Shown here piece after piece: positions 27,484-35,913 of a DNA stretch of 64,000 nt. Numbering within the stretch: the stretch's first letter is position 1; each line of letters begins with the position of its first letter. The stretch comes from Gloeothece verrucosa PCC 7822 (GTDB taxonomy: Bacteria; Cyanobacteriota; Cyanobacteriia; Cyanobacteriales; Microcystaceae). Under the pieces are notes generated by a model. It had not been told where the DNA came from. It saw only the letters and a list, made by a program, of their open reading frames with translations, and searched no databases. A program made the translations under genes and the position numbers. The stretch lies in assembly GCF_000147335.1 (NCBI RefSeq), contig NC_014501.1, positions 4,542,001-4,606,000 on the forward strand, in the 5' to 3' direction.

Positions 27484-27640
27484 ACACCCTACGCGGCTAC
27501 TTTTTTTGGTGCGTTACGCTTCGCTAACACACCCTACGCGGCTACTTTTTTTGGTGCGTTACGCTTCGCTAACACACCCTACGCGGCTACTTTTTTTAGG
27601 TGCGTTACGCTTCCGCTTACACACCCTACGTGGCTACGAT
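27484..27640. repeat. Tandem 45-bp repeats containing the REP-like palindrome
   Basis: Three units of exactly 45 bases start at 27484, 27529 and 27574, and a diverged partial fourth starts at 27621. Each unit contains ACACCCTACGCGGCTAC, a T7 run and GGTGCGTTACGCTTCGCTAA. Adjacent units together recreate the GGTGCGTTAC/GCTAACACACC palindrome seen at 12385 and 26806. The open frame reading through this cluster is repeat-encoded and not a gene. Confidence 0.9.
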
Positions 27641-27658
27641 GCTTTTTTGATTTTAACC

Positions 27659-28282
27659 TCAAGGATAAACTCGAGAATACTGTTCAGGTTCTAAATATTT
27701 TCCATCACAACTCGCTTTCACTCGATACTCAAGAATTTTAAACTCCTTTTGTTGCCATTTATATTTCGCCAATGAACCACAATCTCCTAACCCTCGATAC
27801 TTAGTTACAACTGTTAAAGTTTGTTGTACAGAATTATAATCAGGTATGCCGCCTATAGAGCGGCTATCACTTCTAGTCACTTGTCCGGCTTGATCTACTT
27901 CAAAAACCGGTAAACTTAGAGGTTTAATATTAGGTTTTGAAGCCAAATTTTCATATAAATAATATTCATAATTCCCTTGATAAGCACCCAAAAAACAGAG
28001 AAACTCTACTAAATATTGTTTTTTATTAATAGGATAAATAGAAGAATTTTGCTCAGAAACAGAAACATCTATTTGTCCATCACAAGCATTGACTTTTTTT
28101 AGAGCTTTATTAACCTCTTGTAACAGTTTCGGATTAGACTTTTGAGCTTCTATTAATTCTTTATCTGACTGATCTGAATAATTTAATAACGACGAGTCTT
28201 TTTTTAATCCTTCTTTATTAGAACAGCTTGGAAGTATCAATAAAAGCACTAAAATCAAGAAACTCTTTTGAAAATTAAACAT
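27659..28282 (-). CDS. Hypothetical lipoprotein
   Basis: The 207-residue product has a lipoprotein signal peptide: hydrophobic SFLILVLLLILPSC with the lipobox cysteine at residue 20. The mature part is Lys/Ser-rich and ends with a beta-rich segment (TLTVVTKYRGLGDCGSLAKYKWQQKEFKILEYRVKASC). Similar endings occur in DUF1176-like lipoproteins that respond to envelope conditions, but this assignment is weak. It sits 18 bases downstream of the leucine-rich-repeat gene on the same strand, so the two probably form an operon. Confidence 0.75.
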   Translation of the reverse strand: MFNFQKSFLILVLLLILPSCSNKEGLKKDSSLLNYSDQSDKELIEAQKSNPKLLQEVNKALKKVNACDGQIDVSVSEQNSSIYPINKKQYLVEFLCFLGAYQGNYEYYLYENLASKPNIKPLSLPVFEVDQAGQVTRSDSRSIGGIPDYNSVQQTLTVVTKYRGLGDCGSLAKYKWQQKEFKILEYRVKASCDGKYLEPEQYSRVYP

Positions 28283-28300
28283 ACCGTTTAAAGGCTAAAA

Positions 28301-29350
28301 TTAAAATTGACAAATTGTCTCAGGATGAACCGGACAAATTGAGGCAATTAATTGAGAATTATTAGATAAATTAATCTTGGTTAAATTCTCAAGAGACGAT
28401 AAAACATTCACATCTTTAATGGGATTATCAGCCAGCCCTATTTGTTGTAATTGTTCAATCTCTGCCAGAGGACTTACATCCCTAATCTTATTAGAATTTA
28501 AATAGAGTACAGTTAATTTTTTTAGAGAAGATAAAGGAGTTAAATCATCAATTTTATTTTGGTTAAGTATGACCAGATTTAACTCATTTAGAAGTGAAAG
28601 AGGTGATAAATCTCTGATATTATTTCTCTCTCCAATTAAAACTTTTAACTGAGTTAAAGAAGATAAAGAATTTAAATTTTTAATGAGATTATTAGATAAA
28701 GAAATTCCTTTGAGATTTTTTAAAGAAGATAAAGGCGTGATATCCCTAATTTTGTTCTGATCTAAAAGCAGATAATTTAAATTAGATAAAGAGGACAAAG
28801 GGGAAAGATCCGTGAGCGAATTTTGAGCTAAATAAAGACGATTCAATCCAGTTAAAGCAGATAGAGGAGCCAGATTAGTAAGGCCATTATTCCAAAGCGA
28901 AAGAGTCTTTAAATTCCCTAAAGAAGACAAAGGAGTTAGGTCGCTAATTGGGTTATTAGAAAGCTCAAGGCTCTTTAAACCAGTCAAAGCGGCTAAAGGG
29001 GTCAGATCGCTGATTAAATTATTAGCTAGAGTTAAGTTTTCTAAATGATTAAAAGAAGACAGAGGCGTTAAATCTACAAGCTCAGTGCCCATCAAATTAA
29101 GCTCTCTCATCTCCCCTAACTGCCAAGATGCCCCTGCACAGTTGGAGGTCACCGTTTTAGAGAGCAATACCTCAATGGTATGCTGTTGTTCTAAAGGCAG
29201 ATGCTCTCGATTGAGACACATATAGGTAAAAGAATTAGAGGCATACAGAAACGGGAAAGCCGAAAAAGCCAGAATCATCAAGAATCCAGATAGACTCCAA
29301 AAAATAAACTTAACTAGCTTTCGCCATTTATTCACTCTCTGCCATTGCAT
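28301..29350 (-). CDS. Membrane-anchored leucine-rich repeat protein
   Basis: The 349-residue product begins with a transmembrane anchor or uncleaved signal (about 12-37). A Cys-containing cap (CLNREHLP...NCAGASW) follows. About eleven 22-residue repeats of the internalin type then follow, pattern LSSLxNLxxLxLxxNxIxDLTP. The repeats should form a curved solenoid exposed to the periplasm or the outside, suited to protein binding. It ends in a short Cys-containing tail (ASICPVHPETICQF). The upstream gene of a putative two-gene unit with the lipoprotein at 27659. The ligand is unknown. Confidence 0.9.
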   Translation of the reverse strand: MQWQRVNKWRKLVKFIFWSLSGFLMILAFSAFPFLYASNSFTYMCLNREHLPLEQQHTIEVLLSKTVTSNCAGASWQLGEMRELNLMGTELVDLTPLSSFNHLENLTLANNLISDLTPLAALTGLKSLELSNNPISDLTPLSSLGNLKTLSLWNNGLTNLAPLSALTGLNRLYLAQNSLTDLSPLSSLSNLNYLLLDQNKIRDITPLSSLKNLKGISLSNNLIKNLNSLSSLTQLKVLIGERNNIRDLSPLSLLNELNLVILNQNKIDDLTPLSSLKKLTVLYLNSNKIRDVSPLAEIEQLQQIGLADNPIKDVNVLSSLENLTKINLSNNSQLIASICPVHPETICQF

Positions 29351-29521
29351 AAAAACTATCTCATCTATTTGTTTTGATCATAACTGGTAAAAAATACTTA
29401 ACGCTCTACAGGTTAGCCTTGAGTTAGCCTAGTGCTGAAGTAAAAACACCGGCAAATCAAATATAGCAAGATTTTTAGAAACTTCGGAAAATCCTTAAAC
29501 TCGAAACCTGAGTTTTTTTGC

Positions 29522-30769
29522 TCATTTCCAACTCGACAGTGCCATTTGATGAATAATGCGCCAAGGGATACCATGTTTACGGGCTAAGAGAGCGCAGTCC
29601 TCATATTCAGGTTGAACATTGATAATCTCTTGATGTTCTCCCATACCTTGACTAGCTACCTTAACTCTAACCTTTCCATAAGCGGTTTGCACCCAGTAAA
29701 TCTCCCGTTGTAAAATACTGCGTTCTTGAGTTAGCTGACGAATCCCGAGCGTAGTGGTTTCTCGGAAAATCACCCTTTGACAAGCACTCACTTGAGCCGG
29801 AGGACAGATAACCGTTAAAAGAATACCCGGACGAGATTTTTTCATGCCGATGGCACTGGTAAAAACATCCACCGCTCCCGCTTCAAATAAACACTCAAAT
29901 ACATAGCCTATAGCTTGAGGACTCAAGTCATCAATTTGGGTTTCTAAGACTGAAATCTTCTCGGTTGGGAAAGCTTCTTCGATCACCGGATCATGACTCT
30001 CTCCAAGCCATAATCTGAGTAAATTAGGGATAGGTAGATCGGCTGTTCCGGCTCCGTTACCGACTTTTTGCAATGTCATCGCCGGCGGTGAACCAAAACC
30101 TGTAGCGAGAGTAGTGGCGATCGCTGCACCTGTAGGAGTCACTAACTCTTTATCTATCCCATTAGAATAAATCGGTACTTGCCGCAACTCCCATAATTTT
30201 AAAACGGCGGGTACCGGAACCGGTAAACGACCATGAGCCGCCTTAACCGTTCCTCCACCGGTAGGCATAGCAGAGCAGTATAATTGGTCTATACCTAACC
30301 AATCTAAACCCAAACAAGTCCCCACAATATCGACAATGGCATCGGTGGCTCCCACTTCATGAAAATGGACTTTTTGCGGCTCAATACCATGAACGGCCCC
30401 TTCGGCGAGTGCTAATTGACGAAACACGGCTAAACTCCATTCTTCGGCCTTTGGGGGTAAAGAAGCATTAAGAATTAATTGTTCAATTTCTGGTAAATGT
30501 CGTGCCGGGGGATGATGGCTATGATGGTTATGGTCATGATGATCAACGGTTCCGCGATCCGACTCGCCCGTTAAATCTACATGAACCTTTGTTGCTTCTT
30601 GTCCTTTACGGTGGACTTTTTGGGCCCATAAGCGATACTCTGAATGAATTCTTAAACCTTTAAGCTGTTCATTGAGGTATTCTATGGGTAAACCTAAATC
30701 AACTATTGCACCGAGACACATATCACCGGCGATACCGGTAGGACATTCTAAATAGGCTAACTTTTTCAT
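29522..30769 (-). CDS. larC: Nickel-pincer cofactor biosynthesis protein LarC (DUF111)
   Basis: LarC inserts nickel into the pyridinium-dithiocarboxylate mononucleotide precursor of the nickel-pincer cofactor. The 415-residue protein has the family start YLECPTGIAGDMCLGAIVDLG, a His-rich insertion at about 74-89 (DHHDHNHHSHHPPARH), KVHFHEVGATDAIVDIVG, and ELVTPTGAAIATTLA. Both halves, usually split by programmed frameshift in Lactobacillus LarC, are in one frame here. No larB, larE or lactate racemase is in the window. Divergent from the YciO/YrdC gene, with only 11 bases between the starts. Confidence 0.9.
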   Translation of the reverse strand: MKKLAYLECPTGIAGDMCLGAIVDLGLPIEYLNEQLKGLRIHSEYRLWAQKVHRKGQEATKVHVDLTGESDRGTVDHHDHNHHSHHPPARHLPEIEQLILNASLPPKAEEWSLAVFRQLALAEGAVHGIEPQKVHFHEVGATDAIVDIVGTCLGLDWLGIDQLYCSAMPTGGGTVKAAHGRLPVPVPAVLKLWELRQVPIYSNGIDKELVTPTGAAIATTLATGFGSPPAMTLQKVGNGAGTADLPIPNLLRLWLGESHDPVIEEAFPTEKISVLETQIDDLSPQAIGYVFECLFEAGAVDVFTSAIGMKKSRPGILLTVICPPAQVSACQRVIFRETTTLGIRQLTQERSILQREIYWVQTAYGKVRVKVASQGMGEHQEIINVQPEYEDCALLARKHGIPWRIIHQMALSSWK

Positions 30770-30780
30770 GACTAAATACT

Positions 30781-31434
30781 ATGGCTACTTTATACTCAAT
30801 TCATCCTCAAACCCCACAAAAACGTCAGATTGATCAAATTGTTGATGCTCTTAAAAGGGGGGCTATCATGTTATATCCCACAGATACAGTTTATGCCATT
30901 GGCTGTGATATGAATACTAAATCCGCCGTCGAACGGGTTAGAAAACTCAAACAGCTATCTAATGATAAACCCCTCACTTTTTTATCTTCGTCTCTGTCGA
31001 ATATTTCAGAATATGCTGTAGTAACAGATCAAGCATATCGAATTATGAAGCGCTTGATACCAGGTCCTTACACTTTTTTGTTACCGGCAACTAAATTAGT
31101 CCCTAAATTGGTGATGAGTCCAAAACGAAAGACCACAGGCATAAGAGTACCAGATAACGAGGTATGTCAGGCTATCTTACAAACCCTAGGGAATCCCATT
31201 ATTTCTACATCGGCTCATTTACCGGATGATGACGGAGATTTTCCCACACTTGGCTTAGAAAAAGCCAGATTATTTGATAGTATGGATAGTCTAGTCGATA
31301 TTATCATTGATACAGGCGTTAATCCCGGTTTTGAAGTATCCACCATTCTTGACCTGACACAAGATGAGCCGGTCATTGTTAGAGAGGGGTTAGGATGGGA
31401 ACAATTGCAGAATTGGATTGCGGTGATGAGTTAG
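30781..31434 (+). CDS. Sua5/YciO/YrdC family protein
   Basis: The 217-residue protein carries the YrdC-like fold: PTDTVYAIGCDMNTKSAVERV for nucleotide binding, KPLTFLSSSLSNISEYA, GPYTFLLPATKLVPK, TTGIRVPDN and IISTSAHLPDDD. It may synthesise threonylcarbamoyl-adenylate for tRNA t6A. The sequence style, with KPLTFL and the length of about 215, is closer to the YciO branch, whose role is less certain. It diverges from larC within 11 bases, so the two promoters overlap the opposite coding starts. Confidence 0.85.
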   Translation: MATLYSIHPQTPQKRQIDQIVDALKRGAIMLYPTDTVYAIGCDMNTKSAVERVRKLKQLSNDKPLTFLSSSLSNISEYAVVTDQAYRIMKRLIPGPYTFLLPATKLVPKLVMSPKRKTTGIRVPDNEVCQAILQTLGNPIISTSAHLPDDDGDFPTLGLEKARLFDSMDSLVDIIIDTGVNPGFEVSTILDLTQDEPVIVREGLGWEQLQNWIAVMS

Positions 31435-31517
31435 TTAGAGGACGCATGAACTATAAACCAGAGATAACAAGCTAGAATAAGAAGGTAAAAATTATTTTCT
31501 AGCAGTATCAGTTAAGT

Positions 31518-34448
31518 ATGGTTGAAAAATCAGGGATTACGCCTAAAAAATCACAATCTATTTTGCAAAAGGAGATTAAAGTTAATGTTAAGAGTTTAGT
31601 GTTTTCACTAGGAAAAGCAAGTATTAATTTAGGGTTTGGAAAATGGGATGATCTTACTGAAAGTGGGCTAGAAATTTTAGAATCACTGGGACTTGAAAAA
31701 ACGCCCGAAGAAATTGCGGGTTTATTGCTCATTCGCTCACTAATGCACGGGATACAAGATTTATTAAAAGAACATCAAGATTTATTGAATAAGAAGCCGG
31801 ATAAGGATAACCTAAAAAAATTCTTTTCAAGTTTAGAGTCATCTTTAAATGATCATGAATTAATTATCGATCACAACTTTTTTGAACATCCTCAAAACTT
31901 CCCTCTGTTAGAAAAAGCTCTAAATAGTTTTGCTCAGTGGTTGGAGGAATTTGTTGATAAAAAGGTTGACACAGAAAATATTAGTCGTCGTCTTCCTACT
32001 TATTTTATTTTTGCTTTAAATAAAGAATGGCTAGAACATTCTCAAGATTATGCCATTCTCAAAGAAGAATTAGATACACCTTTCACTCAAGCTACAAAAC
32101 GAGAACAAGGATGGTTAAAATATCGTGCTTGGTTGCAAAAACAAGTTGATGAACCCGTCTTTCTCGAAACATTTAGCTTAAAACAGGTTTATGTTCCCTT
32201 GCGAGGCTATTATGAGCAAGAAGAAAAAGATAATAATTCTCTCAAAACTTCTATTACTGAAAGAGAAGAACTTGATTTAAGAGGCAATACTTCAATTGCA
32301 AAAGATAAAGATAGAAAAATAAACCGTAGAATTATTGATGTTAGTGAAGAATTAGAAAAATGGTTAGAAGAAGGTAATAAAGATGATGCTATTCGTTTAA
32401 TTAGTGGCAGTCCGGGAAGTGGAAAATCTTCTTTTACCAAAATGTTTGCGGCACAGCAAGCAGAAAAAGGAAATATACAAGTTTTATATGTTCCTTTGCA
32501 TCGGTTTAGGCTTTCTGATGATTTAATTAAAGCGGTTGGGGACTTTGTTCAGTTTGACGGTTTTTTATATGATAATCCTCTACAGCCAGATAATGAAGGG
32601 TTACGGTTACTAATTATTTTTGATGGCTTAGATGAACTTTCGATGCAAGGGAAATTTGCTGAAAATTTGGCAAGAGATTTTATTGATGAAGTGAAAACAA
32701 CAGTCAATAACTTTAATTATCATAAAACCCGATTACAGATTTTAATAAGTGGGCGAGAAGTGGTTATACAAGCTAATCATAGCAAACTCAGAAAAAGGCC
32801 TCAATTGCTGTATCTATTTTCTTATTTTATCCCAGAACATGAAAGAGAGAATAAAAACTATATAGATGATAAAAATTTGATAGCTGAGGATCAACGTCAG
32901 TATTGGTGGCAATTGTATGGCAAAGCCAAAGGAAAAGAATATCAAGGACTTCCATTAGATCTAGATCAAGATAATCTAACAGAAATAACAGCCCAACCTT
33001 TACTCAATTATTTAATTGCCCTCAGTTATGAACGCCAAAAAATTATATTTAATGAAGAAACAAACTTAAATGAAATTTATGCTGATTTATTATATGCGGT
33101 TTATGAAAGAGGTTATGAAAAACATGAATATCCGGTAACAAAAGGTATTAAAAAAGAAGAATTTATCGGAGTTTTAGAAGAAATTGCCCTCGCTTGTTGG
33201 CATGGAGATGGGCGAACCACAACAGTTAATGAAATACAAAACCATTGCAATAATAGTGGAGTTCAAGAAATATTAAATCGTTTTCAAGCGGATTTACAAG
33301 AAGATTGTAAAGCGAGTATTACTCGGCTTTTAACAGCCTTTTATTTTCGGGAAAGCGGAGAATTAAGAGGAAGTGATAAGACCTTTGAATTTACTCATAA
33401 AAGCTTTGGAGAATATTTAACTGCTAGACGTATTGTAAGGGAAGTTCAAGATATTGATGAAGAGTTAGACGCAAGAGAAAAGAACTATCGCAAGGGATAC
33501 GATAAAAGAGAAGCTTTAGTAAAATGGGCTATCTTATCTGGACCATCAGCAATAAATAGATATTTATTTGAATTTTTAAAAGATGAAATTCGCTTACAAG
33601 ATTTAGAAACAGTCAAAAAATGGCAACAAATGTTATGCCACCTCATAGAATTTATGTTAATCTATGGAATGCCAATGGAAAAAATAGACCCTCGCCCTAA
33701 TTTTCAAGAAGAAATGCGACAAGCAAGGAATGCAGAAGAAGCTTTATTAGTAGTGTTAAATGCTTGTGCGAGGAGAACAGAAGAATTATCAAATATTAAT
33801 TGGCCTTCTCCTAGTGCTTTTGGGCAATGGATTTATAGATTACAAATAAAAGAATATCAAAAAATTCAAGAAGATACAATAACTCGTAAGTGTTTGAGTT
33901 TTTTAAATTTACAAAATTGTGTTCTTATGGATTTAGATCTTGAATGTACAAATTTAATAAGAGTAAATTTATCTCATTCTACTCTTGTTTCTGTAAAATT
34001 TAACTGCGCCAATCTACAAAAAGTAAATTTTTCCGAATCAAAAATTATGGCAACAGAATTTAAAGGAGCAAATTTAAGCGAATCCTATTTTGAAAATACA
34101 TATTTTACAGAAGCCTTTTTAAGCTCTGATGAAACTTATCAAGATATAATTTTTCTGAATGATTTTACAGAAGCAAATTTGACAAACTCTAATTTTAAAA
34201 ATGCTTATTTGGAAGGTCTACTTTTTTTTGAAGCTGACATGACTAATGCTAATCTTTCAGGTGTGAATTTTACCAATGGAAGTATTAAAAGTGCAGATCT
34301 TACCGGTGCTAATCTTACTAATGCTAATTTTACAGACGTAAATTTTGAAGATACAGATCTTACTGATGCAGATCTTACAGGAACAGAGTTTACAGAAGTA
34401 AATTTAGATGAAGCTATTTTTGATAACACAATCAATGAAGAAGAATAA
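31518..34448 (+). CDS. NACHT-type NTPase with C-terminal pentapeptide repeats
   Basis: This 976-residue protein has an alpha-helical N-terminal region (about 1-250) without a recognised effector. It is followed by a NACHT/STAND module: Walker A GSPGSGKSS (297-305) and Walker B LLIIFDGLDELS (about 362-373). A winged or helical segment continues to about 780. The C-terminus, about 795-970, has pentapeptide repeats (ANLTNSNFKN, ADLTGANLTNAN). This is the build of bacterial NACHT proteins, several of which mediate antiphage defence, with the repeat region as a likely sensor. No toxin or protease effector is visible in the gene or next to it. Coding sequence is AT-rich compared with neighbours. 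Function in defence is inferred only. Confidence 0.88.
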   Translation: MVEKSGITPKKSQSILQKEIKVNVKSLVFSLGKASINLGFGKWDDLTESGLEILESLGLEKTPEEIAGLLLIRSLMHGIQDLLKEHQDLLNKKPDKDNLKKFFSSLESSLNDHELIIDHNFFEHPQNFPLLEKALNSFAQWLEEFVDKKVDTENISRRLPTYFIFALNKEWLEHSQDYAILKEELDTPFTQATKREQGWLKYRAWLQKQVDEPVFLETFSLKQVYVPLRGYYEQEEKDNNSLKTSITEREELDLRGNTSIAKDKDRKINRRIIDVSEELEKWLEEGNKDDAIRLISGSPGSGKSSFTKMFAAQQAEKGNIQVLYVPLHRFRLSDDLIKAVGDFVQFDGFLYDNPLQPDNEGLRLLIIFDGLDELSMQGKFAENLARDFIDEVKTTVNNFNYHKTRLQILISGREVVIQANHSKLRKRPQLLYLFSYFIPEHERENKNYIDDKNLIAEDQRQYWWQLYGKAKGKEYQGLPLDLDQDNLTEITAQPLLNYLIALSYERQKIIFNEETNLNEIYADLLYAVYERGYEKHEYPVTKGIKKEEFIGVLEEIALACWHGDGRTTTVNEIQNHCNNSGVQEILNRFQADLQEDCKASITRLLTAFYFRESGELRGSDKTFEFTHKSFGEYLTARRIVREVQDIDEELDAREKNYRKGYDKREALVKWAILSGPSAINRYLFEFLKDEIRLQDLETVKKWQQMLCHLIEFMLIYGMPMEKIDPRPNFQEEMRQARNAEEALLVVLNACARRTEELSNINWPSPSAFGQWIYRLQIKEYQKIQEDTITRKCLSFLNLQNCVLMDLDLECTNLIRVNLSHSTLVSVKFNCANLQKVNFSESKIMATEFKGANLSESYFENTYFTEAFLSSDETYQDIIFLNDFTEANLTNSNFKNAYLEGLLFFEADMTNANLSGVNFTNGSIKSADLTGANLTNANFTDVNFEDTDLTDADLTGTEFTEVNLDEAIFDNTINEEE

Positions 34449-34520
34449 ATAATGATACCAACAAAAAACCTCTTTGCGTCCTTCTCTGCGGCTTTGCGTC
34501 TTTGTAGGAAAAACCAGCCG

Positions 34521-35435
34521 CTACACAACATCAAAACCCCAACAAGACTGCTCACCAAAAACACCCTTAACAAACTCAGTAAATAACTGAATCTTAATCG
34601 AAAGATGACGATTAGTCGGATAAATCACATAAACAAAAAGCTCTAACCCAAAATAATCCGGTAAAACTTGTACCAGACTCCCCGTTTTCAACTCATCCCC
34701 AATAATAAAAGTCGGCAACAAAACAATCCCTAAACCTTTAAGTGCCGCACTACATAGCGCCTCTCCATTATTAGAACAGAGAACCCCATTAATATTAACT
34801 GTACACTCTCCCTTAGGCCCGAATAATTTCCATTGATTACCAGCCGCCAAATAGCCATAATGCAAACAAGAATGCTCCCCTAATTCCTTTGGATGCTTGG
34901 GAATACCCCGCTTATCGAAATAACTCGGTGCAGCACAGAGAACCTGTTTAACCCCAACCAAAGGATGAACAATTAACCCTGCTGCCTGAAACGGTTTACA
35001 GATTCTAACGGTAACATCAAACCCTTCAGCAATCGGATCAATAAAACGATCCTCTAACGTCAGTTGTACCTGTAAGTCGGGATATTGCAACATAAAATCA
35101 GCGATCGCCGGTGCTAAATGCAACGTACCAAAAGACATCGGTGCATTAATTTTCAGTATTCCTTTAGGTTCTCTCTGAAGTTGAGAAACCGCCAACTCTG
35201 CCTCTTCCAATTCCGCCAAAATACTCAGGCAACGCTCATAAAACGCCAAACCGGTAGCAGTTGGCGTGACTTGCCGAGTAGTGCGCTGTAAGAGTTGCAC
35301 TCCTAGCTCATTTTCTAAATTAATCACCAACTTATTCACCATTGAGCGAGATAAATTCATTTCCCGCGCGGCGGCGGCAAATCCTCCTGCCTTAATGACT
35401 TGTGTAAAGGCTTTTATACTTTCAAATTTATCCAT
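34521..35435 (-). CDS. LysR-family transcriptional regulator
   Basis: From the ATG at 35435 the product has 304 residues; a longer start at 35459 adds eight residues of unlikely composition. The N-terminal winged helix-turn-helix (FTQVIKAGGFAAAAREMNLSRSMVNKLVINLENELG) recognises DNA. The remainder is the effector-binding domain, with ILKINAPMSFGTLHLAPAIADFM. It is closest to the CrgA/DsdC-like subgroup in style. It diverges from the CDGSH iron-sulfur protein gene with about 125 bases between the starts, the usual sign that it controls that neighbour and itself. Confidence 0.9.
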   Translation of the reverse strand: MDKFESIKAFTQVIKAGGFAAAAREMNLSRSMVNKLVINLENELGVQLLQRTTRQVTPTATGLAFYERCLSILAELEEAELAVSQLQREPKGILKINAPMSFGTLHLAPAIADFMLQYPDLQVQLTLEDRFIDPIAEGFDVTVRICKPFQAAGLIVHPLVGVKQVLCAAPSYFDKRGIPKHPKELGEHSCLHYGYLAAGNQWKLFGPKGECTVNINGVLCSNNGEALCSAALKGLGIVLLPTFIIGDELKTGSLVQVLPDYFGLELFVYVIYPTNRHLSIKIQLFTEFVKGVFGEQSCWGFDVV

Positions 35436-35561
35436 CAATTGTAGAATAAACAGAAACAATGTGTTTATAAAATAACATATTGTCTTTTAAAAAGAAACAA
35501 CCTACAATAATCACAGAAAGTTTTACAGCAAAAAACCATTAAAAATTGAGAGGAGAATACT

Positions 35562-35798
35562 ATGTCTGAACCGATTATTGTTGACAAAAAACCTGTGGTA
35601 TTAGAACTAGAAGCCGGTGATTATTGGTGGTGTAGTTGCGGCAATTCTAAAAATCAACCCTATTGTGATGGAGGGCATAAAGGAACAGATTTTGTTCCTG
35701 TAAAATTTACGCTTGAAGAAGCCAAAAAAGTTGCTTTATGTTTATGTAAAAAAACGAATAATTCTCCTTTGTGTGATGGAACTCACGCTAAGTTATAA
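35562..35798 (+). CDS. CDGSH iron-sulfur protein with two clusters
   Basis: This 78-residue protein contains two CDGSH-type motifs. The first has Cys24, Cys26, Cys35 and His39 and reads CDGGH. The second has Cys60, Cys62, Cys71 and His75 and reads CDGTH. Each should hold a 2Fe-2S cluster with three Cys and one His ligand. The tandem arrangement matches bacterial two-motif CDGSH proteins in which each polypeptide carries two clusters. A ribosome site GAGAGGAGAATACT precedes the ATG. The upstream divergent LysR gene is a candidate regulator, suggesting a redox- or stress-linked role. Confidence 0.92.
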   Translation: MSEPIIVDKKPVVLELEAGDYWWCSCGNSKNQPYCDGGHKGTDFVPVKFTLEEAKKVALCLCKKTNNSPLCDGTHAKL

Positions 35799-35822
35799 AC
35801 TTCATTAAATATTAATAAACTC

Positions 35823-35907
35823 GTCTAAACTACGATTTTAATCATTAAATGAGGGCTATAATTTTAATCATAGTCAATCAAATAATCACTTAAATCATAG
35901 TTTAGAC
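35823..35907. repeat. 85-bp element with terminal inverted repeats
   Basis: The left arm at 35823-35838 and the right arm at 35892-35907 are inverted repeats matching at 15 of 16 positions (GTCTAAACTACGATTT against AAATCATAGTTTAGAC). The interior is AT-rich with repeated ATTTTAATCAT words. It fills the gap between two convergent genes, so it could be a bidirectional terminator or a short MITE-like insertion. Confidence 0.6.
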
Positions 35908-35913
35908 ATCCTC

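Noticed and set aside
27446..27694. Plus-strand frame through the 45-bp repeats
   Set aside because: 45 is divisible by three, so the repeat stays open and encodes repeated LTHPTRLLFL-type peptides; there is no independent support for a gene.
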